From assembly GCA_017998195.1 (NCBI GenBank), contig JAGODN010000105.1, forward strand, positions 1-8,133: a stretch of 8,133 nt of DNA, written 5' to 3'. Source of the DNA: Desulfobulbus sp. GTDB taxonomy: Bacteria; Desulfobacterota; Desulfobulbia; Desulfobulbales; Desulfobulbaceae. The notes under the pieces were generated by a model. It was given only the letters and a program-made list of their open reading frames with translations. It did no database searches and had not been told where the DNA came from. The position numbers and the translations under genes were made by a program. Of this stretch, positions 1 through 6,214 are shown piece after piece. The first letter of the stretch is position 1, and every line of letters starts with the position of its first letter.

Positions 1-24
1 GCGGCCGCCGGTCGCGGCCGGTGA
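1..24 (+). CDS. possible 3' end of an upstream gene (partial)
   Basis: Frame 1 reads Ala-Ala-Ala-Gly-Arg-Gly-Arg and then a TGA stop at 22-24, four bases before the ATG of the next gene. The tight spacing seen through the rest of the window makes an upstream cotranscribed gene ending here plausible. Seven codons cannot identify a product, and the stretch could equally be non-coding leader. This is an inference from spacing only. Confidence 0.3.
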   Translation, partial: AAAGRGR

Positions 25-28
25 GCAC

Positions 29-1393
29 ATGAACGCCGGGCAGGACAGGCTGCCGTCCGGCCGGGAACCCTTCCGCCCGGCCTGGGCCCTGGCCGGGGTG
101 GGGCTGCTCGTCGTCTGCCTGCTGCTCCGTTCCTGGCCGAGCCTGACCCGACCCGGGCTGTTCGTCGAGGACGCGGTCCTGTTCAGCCACTACTACGGCC
201 ACACCCGGCCCGTCAGCGACATCTTCGCCAGCCACATCGGTCAGCGCTACCTGACCGTGGTCGCCGATTTCTTCGCCTGGGCCTGGGCCTGGGCGGATGT
301 CCGCTGGCAGCCGTGGCTCTACCAGTGGACCGGCTTGGTGCTGGCCGTGGCCAGCGTGGCCACGGTCAGCTTCTCCGGGCTGGTGCGCAACCGGGTGCTG
401 CTCCTGGTCTGCCCGCTGGCCCTCGGCCTCACCGGCCTGAACCACCTCTACTACTACAACACCCTCATCTACACCATGTACACCGGCGTGCTCATGCTGC
501 TGGCGCTGCTCTTCTACCCGCCGCCGCAGTCAGTGCGCTCGTTCGTGGTCCAGGCCCTGCTGCTGGCGCTGCTGCCCTGGTCCGGACCGTACTCGCTCCT
601 GGCCCTGCCGGCAGCCCTGTTCCTCTTTGTCTGCACCGCCAACCGGACGCGGCGGGTGCTGCTGGCGGTCACCGTCCTGTCCACACTCGCCTATTTTGCC
701 ACGGTTAGCGGCAGCACCGTGCAACTCGTCAATCTGCTCCGGCCCTGGATCCTCGTCCAGTACCTGCAGACCGTGTTCGACAAGATTTTCTTTTTTGATT
801 TTACCCGGCACCTGCCCATGTGGTATGGGTTCCTCCTGCTGCTGGCGATCGCCGCCGTCTCCTGGCTGCTGCGCCGGGACCGGGAGTACCTGCTCCAGGC
901 CGCGGTCATGCTCGGGCTGGTTTTCGCCTCGATCCTGCTGTTCTTCCTGAGCGTCAAGCTGGGCCAGTACATCACCACCAGCGACTGCCACCGGGTGGTG
1001 GCCAGCTTCTTCTGGATGCTGTTCCTCGTGGTCACCGTGGACCGGCTGCTCGGTGACCGTCCCCTGCACAGCCCCTGGCCGCTCGTCTGCGCCGGCCTGC
1101 TGCTGACCCTTGTGGTGTTCGACAACCGTCGACACCCGCACAAGGGGTGGGTTCCACCGGTATCCGGGCTCGCGGCGTACCTCGAGACCATCCGTTTTTA
1201 TGAACAGCAGGGGCTGGGTGAGAAAAAGCAGGCGGTCTGCCTGCAACTCCCTTCCGGTCGGCCCATGCAGCCCCGGGTGCTGGTCGGCTACCGGGGGGCG
1301 GATGCACGCCTGCTGCTGCCGATGGATGCGGAAATCGTCCGCGGCAGACGGTTTGTCTGCCGGCGCTATACCTTCAACGAGGAACGGTTATGA
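29..1393 (+). CDS. polytopic membrane protein, possible GT-C-type glycosyltransferase
   Basis: This 454-residue inner-membrane protein belongs to no family I can name with confidence. About nine to eleven hydrophobic segments are visible, for example near residues 17-34, 99-115, 122-138, 150-162, 171-200, 208-225, 264-281, 289-309, 322-338 and 350-364. A soluble tail of about 90 residues follows. After the first helix there is a loop with an acidic pair, Glu47-Asp48 (FVEDAVLF), then HYYGHTRP and HIGQRY. An acidic residue in the first non-cytoplasmic loop is a hallmark of GT-C enzymes that use polyprenyl-phosphate sugars, and the GtrB-like gene downstream would supply such a donor. That role is inferred; a membrane protein of other function in the cluster is possible. 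The ATG at 29 is preceded by GGTGAG at 20-25. The stop overlaps the next start as ATGA, suggesting translational coupling. Confidence 0.8.
   Translation: MNAGQDRLPSGREPFRPAWALAGVGLLVVCLLLRSWPSLTRPGLFVEDAVLFSHYYGHTRPVSDIFASHIGQRYLTVVADFFAWAWAWADVRWQPWLYQWTGLVLAVASVATVSFSGLVRNRVLLLVCPLALGLTGLNHLYYYNTLIYTMYTGVLMLLALLFYPPPQSVRSFVVQALLLALLPWSGPYSLLALPAALFLFVCTANRTRRVLLAVTVLSTLAYFATVSGSTVQLVNLLRPWILVQYLQTVFDKIFFFDFTRHLPMWYGFLLLLAIAAVSWLLRRDREYLLQAAVMLGLVFASILLFFLSVKLGQYITTSDCHRVVASFFWMLFLVVTVDRLLGDRPLHSPWPLVCAGLLLTLVVFDNRRHPHKGWVPPVSGLAAYLETIRFYEQQGLGEKKQAVCLQLPSGRPMQPRVLVGYRGADARLLLPMDAEIVRGRRFVCRRYTFNEERL
1379..1384 (+). promoter_or_regulatory. ribosome binding site for the acyltransferase gene
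   Basis: GAGGAA lies five bases before the ATG at 1390, inside the end of the preceding gene. It supports this ATG as the start and implies that the downstream gene can be initiated by ribosomes arriving from or near the upstream stop. Confidence 0.6.
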
Positions 1394-2118
1394 AGAAAAC
1401 ACACGCCTCGGTCACCGGCGGCAGTCCGCTGCGCACCTACCGGGAGGTGATCGTCGGTGCGCCGGGATGGCTCGACCTGCTCTATTTCGAGTGGTGCGCC
1501 TGGCTTGCGCCCGTTCCCGGCGCGGTCGGCCTGCTGCTGCGCAAGCTGTTCTGGCCGCGGTTGTTCGCCGCCTGCGGCCGCGGGGTGGTGTTCGGCGTGA
1601 ACGTGGTCCTGCGCCAGCCCGGCCGAATCCGCCTGGGGGAACGGGTGGTCGTCAGCGACGGCTGCATCCTCGACGGTCGCAGCGACCAGCGGGCCGAATC
1701 CATCGTGGTCGGTGACGATGCCATGCTCTCCAACGACGTGATGCTGTCCTGCAAGAACGGCTCGATTCGCCTGGGCGAACACGTGGGCGTCAATGCCCGC
1801 ACCATCATCCAGTCCACCAACGACTGCCCGGTGGCCATCGGCCGGGACTGCATCATCGGCCAGTCCTGCCTGATCATCGGCGGTGGCAGCTACGACCTGA
1901 GCGACCCGGACGCGCTCATCCGCGAGCAGCCCATCCGCCGTGACGGCGGCGTCACCCTGGAGGAGAATGTCTGGCTGGGCGGCAAGGTGAGCGTGCTCGG
2001 CGGCGTGCGCGTGGGCAGGGGTTCGGTGGTGGCCGCCGGTGCGGTGGTCAGCCGTTCCCTGCCCGCGGACAGCGTCGCCATGGGCGTCCCGGCCGCGGTG
2101 GTCCGTTCCAGGCGATGA
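1390..2118 (+). CDS. hexapeptide-repeat (left-handed beta-helix) acyltransferase
   Basis: This 242-residue protein is of the LacA/WbbJ/Maa-like acyltransferase type and probably O- or N-acetylates a sugar of the glycan made by this operon, in the cytoplasm. Residues 1-60 form a hydrophobic/amphipathic lead (LLYFEWCAWL, GAVGLLLRKLF), as in WbbJ-like polysaccharide acetyltransferases. Hexapeptide-type repeats run from about 65 to 237, with runs such as IRLGERVVV, IVVGDDAML, IRLGEHVGV, VAIGRDCII and VRVGRGSVV. The C-terminus carries the family signature: ENVWLGGKV (192-200), GAVVSRSLP (217-225) and MGVPAAVVR (231-239). An insertion loop at about 164-187 is where the family usually has its catalytic histidine; here it reads GGGSYDLSDPD with no histidine. 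The only histidines are His5 and His131. Activity may therefore be non-canonical or lost. Acetyl-CoA is the usual donor, but the donor and acceptor cannot be read from the sequence. Confidence 0.9.
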   Translation: MKKTHASVTGGSPLRTYREVIVGAPGWLDLLYFEWCAWLAPVPGAVGLLLRKLFWPRLFAACGRGVVFGVNVVLRQPGRIRLGERVVVSDGCILDGRSDQRAESIVVGDDAMLSNDVMLSCKNGSIRLGEHVGVNARTIIQSTNDCPVAIGRDCIIGQSCLIIGGGSYDLSDPDALIREQPIRRDGGVTLEENVWLGGKVSVLGGVRVGRGSVVAAGAVVSRSLPADSVAMGVPAAVVRSRR

Positions 2119-2123
2119 GCGGC

Positions 2124-2128
2124 GGAGG
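2124..2128 (+). promoter_or_regulatory. ribosome binding site deciding the start of the first UPF0104 gene
   Basis: GGAGG in the short gap after the acyltransferase stop, three bases before the ATG at 2132 (a short spacing). It favours 2132 over an in-frame ATG at 2039. The latter would add 31 Arg/Pro-rich residues that merely shadow the acyltransferase C-terminus. Confidence 0.6.
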
Positions 2129-2131
2129 CGG

Positions 2132-3106
2132 ATGAAGCCGAACAAGCACCTGCTGCTCGTCCTCAAGCTGGCGGTCAGCGGCCTCCTCCTGACCCTGCTC
2201 TACCGGCAGACGCCGCTGGCCGAGATCGGCGCGGTGTTCCGCAACTGCACCTGGAGCCTGCTGGCGGTGATTTTCGTCCTCCTGCTGGTCAACACCAGCC
2301 TGAGCGCGCTCAAGTGGCGCATCCTGCTCTTAAGCGACGGGATCGACATCCCCCTGGGCAAACTCGTGGTCAGCTACCTGATCGGCGGCTTCTTCAACAT
2401 CTTCCTGCCCTCGAACATCGGCGGCGACTCGTACCGCATCGTCGACGTGATGCAGCGAAGTCGCGAGGGCGTGCGCAGCGCCGCCTCGGTGTTCGCCGAC
2501 CGGCTCACCGGCTTCATCGCCCTGGTCTCGCTCAGCCTGGTCGCCTCGGTGTTCGTCGCCCAGCGGCTGGAGCGTCCGGGCCTGATCCTGCTGCCGTTGG
2601 GCGCGCTCGCCCTGCTCCTGCTCGTCCTCTTCCTGCTCTGGCAGCGGACCTGGGTGCGCGTTCTGCTGCGGCTCAGCCGGCTCGACCGGTTCGCGCCGGT
2701 GGTGCGCATCACCGAGAAATTCTTCGTCACCTTTGCCCGGTACGGGGCGGACCGGCAGGTGGTGGTGCGGGTGATGGCCATCTCCTTCCTGTTCCAGTTC
2801 CTGCTCATCGTTGCCGTCTACCTGATGGCGCTCAGCCTGCACGCCCCGGTGCACTGGCTCTATTTCGGCGCCTTCGTGCCGCTCATCACCCTGATGGAGG
2901 CCGTGCCGGTGTCGGTCTACGGCATCGGCATCCGCGACATGGGCTACGTGTTCTTCTTCGGCATGGCCGGCATGAGCGATGTCCAGACCCGGTCGCTGGC
3001 GCTCCTGTTTCTCGCCGTGACCTTTGTCTACTCCCTGATCGGCGGCCTGCTCTATCTCGGCCGGGTGTACAGCGCCTGGCGGGCGGCCGAAAGCGGCCGG
3101 GCCTGA
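2132..3106 (+). CDS. UPF0104 / lysylphosphatidylglycerol synthase transmembrane-family protein
   Basis: This 324-residue integral membrane protein belongs to the family that includes the flippase half of MprF, the membrane part of archaeal AglD and hopanoid-associated HpnL. About eight helices are visible (near 7-23, 42-59, 78-93, 122-143, 150-170, 212-236, 240-258, 288-309). Family landmarks are the short amphipathic PSNIGGDSYRI segment (93-103), the following FADRLTGF (121-128) and the late SVYGIGIRDMGY loop (261-272), matching the P-x-x-x-GGD-x-x-R and G-x-G-x-R/E patterns. No catalytic aminoacyl-transfer domain is present, so it is not a lysyl-PG synthase. A role in moving or presenting a lipid or lipid-linked sugar is inferred from the family and from its place in a glycan operon. 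The start at 2132 is chosen for its ribosome binding site and because family proteins begin just before the first helix. It lies 13 bases after the previous stop and 36 bases before the next gene, itself a divergent paralogue. Confidence 0.88.
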   Translation: MKPNKHLLLVLKLAVSGLLLTLLYRQTPLAEIGAVFRNCTWSLLAVIFVLLLVNTSLSALKWRILLLSDGIDIPLGKLVVSYLIGGFFNIFLPSNIGGDSYRIVDVMQRSREGVRSAASVFADRLTGFIALVSLSLVASVFVAQRLERPGLILLPLGALALLLLVLFLLWQRTWVRVLLRLSRLDRFAPVVRITEKFFVTFARYGADRQVVVRVMAISFLFQFLLIVAVYLMALSLHAPVHWLYFGAFVPLITLMEAVPVSVYGIGIRDMGYVFFFGMAGMSDVQTRSLALLFLAVTFVYSLIGGLLYLGRVYSAWRAAESGRA

Positions 3107-3142
3107 GCCGCGCGCCGATCGTTCTTTCGCCCCCCGGGTGGT

Positions 3143-5233
3143 ATGCATCACTTTGACTGGCAACGATACACGGCCCACACCCTCCTTGCCCTGGGGGTAT
3201 CCGGCCTGCTGCTCGCCCTGCTGGCCCGGTTCAGCCTCGCCGCGGCGGACACCAGCCTGCTGCCGAGGATGGTGGCCATCCTCACCGCCATCTCCGCCAC
3301 CAGCCTGCTCCTCTACCTGGCGGCCATCGGGGCACGGACCGTGTTCCAGGCGCTCCGCTACCGCCTCATCCTGGGCGCCACCGAGGATTCGGTCCCGGGT
3401 TTTTTCCACCTGCTGCTGGTGACCGCGAGCCGCAACATGTTCGTCGACATGCTGCCCGCCCGCCTGGGCGAACTGAGCTACGTGGCCATGCTCAACCGGG
3501 GCTACCGGGTGGGGCTGCCCGCCTGTCTGTCGTCCCTGGTCATCAGCTTCGCCTTCGACCTGGCCGCGCTCGGCCTGATCATCGCCGCCATCGTCGTCCA
3601 CCAGCTCTTTTCCCTGGGGGTCGAACCCTGGGTGATCGGCACCCTCCTCATGGTCGGGCTGGTGTTTGCCTTCCTGCTGGTGCTGCTCTTTCCCGGGCTG
3701 CGCTGGGCGACCCGGCTGATCGAGACCCTGGCCTCGAGGTTGCCGGGTGTGGCCGGCCGGTTGACCGCCCGGCTCGGCGCGTTCGGCGCCAAGCTGGCAG
3801 GGGTGCTCGAGGAGACCCGCGCCGCCGGCATCCTCGGCCGGCTGCTGGCCCTGTCGCTCGGCGTGCGCGTGGCCAAGTACCTGGGTTTTTACACCCTGTT
3901 CGCCGGCGTGGCCGCGGTCGCCTTCCCGCAACTGGACACGCACCCGGTGCACGCCCTCATCGCCCTGATCAGCGCCGAGGCCGGGGCGAGCATGCCGCTG
4001 CCCAGCTTCATGGGCTTCGGTTCCTACGAGGCGGCCGGCATGCTGGCGATGATGGCCCTGGGCGCCGACCGGGCGGCCAGCCTGCTCATCATGCTGAGCC
4101 TGCATGTGCTCAGCCAGATCATCGATTACGCTTTGGGAGGTGTGGCCCTGATCACCTTCGCCATTCTCACCCGTTCCGCCGCCGAACGGGTTCCGGCCGC
4201 CCGGCCGGGGCGCTTTTCCTGGTACGGGGTCTCCGCCCTGGTGCTCTTCCTTGCCGGCGTGGCCCTGTTCGTGCTGGAGGCGCGCAGCCTGCAGAAGCTG
4301 GGCGCCCTGCGTCCGCCGGACCGCGGCCATGCGCTCGCCCCGGCCGGAGACACGGTCCCGGAGGGGCTGGCCGGCGTGCACGGCTTCGTTGTCTGGAGTT
4401 CCAACCGCAGCGGCAACCACGACCTGTGGCTGCTTTCCCTGCCCGATGGCGCCCCTCGCCAGCTGACCACCCACCCGCACACCGAGTATTACCCGCGGGT
4501 TTCGCCCGACGGCCGCCGGGTGGTGTTCGCCCGCTCGCAGCAGCCCTGGGTGTCGCAGCGCAACAAGCTGCCCTGGGACGTGGTCCTCCTGGACCTGGAC
4601 ACCGGCCGGGAGCGGCTTTTGGCCAAAAACGGCAATGTGCCGACCTGGTCGGCGGACGGCGCCCGGGTCTATTTCCTGCGCAACGGCAATCAGTTGGTGG
4701 AACTTGAGGTTGCATCCGGCAAGGAAGCCGTGGTATGGGAGAGCGGCCGCAATCTCGGGGTGCGGGCGAACGTCTTGCTCGAGACCCCGGCCGTGGCCCC
4801 GCGGGGCGGCGCGGTGGCGGTCACCTTCCGCGGCGGCCGGCGGGCGACCGCGGTCATCGACGCCGACGGCACCATTCGCAGGGTCGGCGACGGCTGCCAG
4901 CTCGGTTGGGCGCCCGACGGCTCGTACCTCTTCTACGTGGACCATGGCGGCCGCCAGCAGAACGCCATCTACCGCACGGACCCGGCCACCCTGAAGAGTG
5001 AGCTGTGGTTCGACGCCCCCGGCGAGTTCAGTCACGAATACTTCCCCAGGGTGGCCAACACCGGCGACTGGCTCGTCTACGGCGCCAGCACGGGCGGCCA
5101 CGAGCACGACACCGCCGATTACGAGATCTTTCTCTGGCCGATCGGCCGGCCTGCGGCCGAGGCCATCCGCCTGACCCATCATACCGGCAACGACTGCTGG
5201 CCCGATATCTTCCTGAACAAACCCAACCACTGA
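3143..5233 (+). CDS. UPF0104 transmembrane domain fused to a TolB/PD40-like beta-propeller
   Basis: This 696-residue, two-part protein has an N-terminal half (1-345) that is a second UPF0104/LPG-synthase-TM domain. Its hydrophobic segments lie near 13-33, 45-63, 86-100, 130-156, 163-184, 229-260 and 315-342. Landmarks are MLPARLGELSY (103-113) and SFMGFGSYEAAG (288-299). An extra helix at about 358-378 leads to a linker and then a propeller (about 410-696) of six blade-like repeats. These show PD40/TolB signatures: FVVWSSNRSGNHDLWLL, RVSPDGRRVVF, TWSADGARVYF, GWAPDGSYLFYVD and a last block ending GNDCWPDIF. PD40 propellers are typically extracytoplasmic, which suggests the propeller faces the periplasm, but the charges flanking the last helix do not settle topology. 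The propeller may bind glycan or a partner protein. ATG 3143 is the first possible start: its frame meets the previous gene's stop with no ATG, GTG or TTG between. No well-spaced ribosome binding site is seen. The next gene starts 12 bases on. Confidence 0.88.
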   Translation: MHHFDWQRYTAHTLLALGVSGLLLALLARFSLAAADTSLLPRMVAILTAISATSLLLYLAAIGARTVFQALRYRLILGATEDSVPGFFHLLLVTASRNMFVDMLPARLGELSYVAMLNRGYRVGLPACLSSLVISFAFDLAALGLIIAAIVVHQLFSLGVEPWVIGTLLMVGLVFAFLLVLLFPGLRWATRLIETLASRLPGVAGRLTARLGAFGAKLAGVLEETRAAGILGRLLALSLGVRVAKYLGFYTLFAGVAAVAFPQLDTHPVHALIALISAEAGASMPLPSFMGFGSYEAAGMLAMMALGADRAASLLIMLSLHVLSQIIDYALGGVALITFAILTRSAAERVPAARPGRFSWYGVSALVLFLAGVALFVLEARSLQKLGALRPPDRGHALAPAGDTVPEGLAGVHGFVVWSSNRSGNHDLWLLSLPDGAPRQLTTHPHTEYYPRVSPDGRRVVFARSQQPWVSQRNKLPWDVVLLDLDTGRERLLAKNGNVPTWSADGARVYFLRNGNQLVELEVASGKEAVVWESGRNLGVRANVLLETPAVAPRGGAVAVTFRGGRRATAVIDADGTIRRVGDGCQLGWAPDGSYLFYVDHGGRQQNAIYRTDPATLKSELWFDAPGEFSHEYFPRVANTGDWLVYGASTGGHEHDTADYEIFLWPIGRPAAEAIRLTHHTGNDCWPDIFLNKPNH

Positions 5234-5234
5234 C

Positions 5235-5240
5235 GGAGAA
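5235..5240 (+). promoter_or_regulatory. ribosome binding site supporting a GTG start
   Basis: GGAGAA five bases before GTG at 5246. The same frame carries the preceding gene's stop at 5231-5233, so the GTG is the only possible start ahead of the conserved GT2 N-terminus (DISVVVPLYNEE). The next in-frame Met, residue 30, would delete that strand. Confidence 0.7.
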
Positions 5241-5245
5241 ACAAC

Positions 5246-6205
5246 GTGGATATTTCCGTGGTCGTGCCCCTGTACAACGAAGAGGACAACGTCCAACTGC
5301 TCTACGAGGAGATCAAGGGCGTGCTCGACACCATGGCCGAGCAGGCGGAGATCGTCTTTGTCGACGACGGCTCGCGCGACACCACCCTGGCCAAGCTCGA
5401 GGTCATCCAGGCCGGTGACGACCACGTGCGCGTGGTCAGCCTGCGCCGCAACTTCGGCCAGACCGCGGCCATGACCGCCGGTTTCGACCATGCCCGCGGC
5501 GGTGTCATCATCACCATGGACGGCGATCTGCAGAACGACCCGCACGACATCCCGCAACTCGTCGGCAAGCTGAACGAGGGCTACGACGTGGTCACCGGCT
5601 GGCGCTACGACCGCCAGGATCCCTTCCTGTCGCGCAAGCTGCCCTCGCAGCTGGCCAACCGGCTCATCTCCCGGGTGACCGGCGTGGGCCTGCACGACTA
5701 CGGCTGCACCCTCAAGGCCTTCCGCCGCGAGGTGATCGACAACATCAATCTCTACGGCGAGATGCACCGCTTCATCCCGGCCATCGCCAGCGGCATGGGC
5801 ATCAGCTTCACCGAGGTCAAGGTCAACCACCGGGCCCGCCGCTTCGGCACCTCCAAGTACGGCATTTCGCGCACCATCCGGGTAGTGCTCGACCTGATCA
5901 CGGTCAAGTTCATGCTCAGCTACGCCACCCGGCCGCTGCACGTGTTCGGCACCGTGGGCGTGGTCTCCTCCCTGCTCGGCGTGCTCATCGCCCTGGTGCT
6001 GACCGTGCAGCGCCAGCTGTACGGCATCGCCCTGGCCAACCGGCCGTTGCTGCTCCTGGCGGTACTGCTCATCTTCATGGGCATCCAGTTCATCACCATC
6101 GGCCTGCTGGCCGAACTGGTGGTGCGCACCTACCACGAGTCGCAGAAGAAGCCGATCTACTACGTGCGCAAGGTGCTCGGAGAGCCGGTCGAAAGGGCAG
6201 GCTGA
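5246..6205 (+). CDS. polyprenyl-phosphate glycosyltransferase, GtrB/ArnC/DPM1-like (GT2)
   Basis: This 319-residue inner-membrane GT2 enzyme is expected to transfer one sugar from a nucleotide donor to undecaprenyl phosphate on the cytoplasmic face. Visible motifs are VVVPLYNEEDNV (5-16), FVDDGSRDTT (38-47), the metal-binding MDGDLQNDP (91-99), DYGCTLKAFRR (151-161), YGEMHRFIP (170-178) and HRARRFGTSKYG (195-206). The last four regions are the typical signature of the dolichol-/bactoprenol-phosphate sugar synthases. Two C-terminal helices follow (about 228-254 and 266-292), ending in a basic tail, as in GtrB and ArnC. Length and architecture are normal for the family and no key residue is missing. 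The sugar (glucose, mannose, GlcNAc, aminoarabinose or other) cannot be told. It starts with GTG 12 bases after the UPF0104-propeller gene, suggesting that the two act on the same lipid-linked sugar. The GT-C-like first gene is a candidate user of its product. Confidence 0.92.
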   Translation: MDISVVVPLYNEEDNVQLLYEEIKGVLDTMAEQAEIVFVDDGSRDTTLAKLEVIQAGDDHVRVVSLRRNFGQTAAMTAGFDHARGGVIITMDGDLQNDPHDIPQLVGKLNEGYDVVTGWRYDRQDPFLSRKLPSQLANRLISRVTGVGLHDYGCTLKAFRREVIDNINLYGEMHRFIPAIASGMGISFTEVKVNHRARRFGTSKYGISRTIRVVLDLITVKFMLSYATRPLHVFGTVGVVSSLLGVLIALVLTVQRQLYGIALANRPLLLLAVLLIFMGIQFITIGLLAELVVRTYHESQKKPIYYVRKVLGEPVERAG

Positions 6206-6214
6206 GCCTAAGCG

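Noticed and set aside
1..8. GCGGCCGC palindrome at the window start, recurring at 1574, 4743 and 7981
   Set aside because: Such octamers are expected by chance in very GC-rich coding DNA. The internal copies lie inside genes with no shared context.
2039..2131. Longer version of the first UPF0104 protein starting at ATG 2039
   Set aside because: The added 31 residues are Arg/Pro/Trp-rich and overlap the conserved C-terminus of the acyltransferase in another frame. The ATG at 2132 has GGAGG just upstream and begins right before the first helix.
3084..3099. Hairpin CGGCCG-AAAG-CGGCCG at the end of the first UPF0104 gene, considered as a terminator
   Set aside because: The six-base-pair stem lies inside the coding sequence and is not followed by a T-tract, and the operon continues 36 bases later. 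It may be a chance GC palindrome.
3107..3142. The longest intergenic gap, examined for a promoter or regulatory site
   Set aside because: Thirty-six bases with no -35/-10 pair, operator-like repeat or good ribosome binding site. The GGGTGG at 3136-3141 is too close to the ATG to count.
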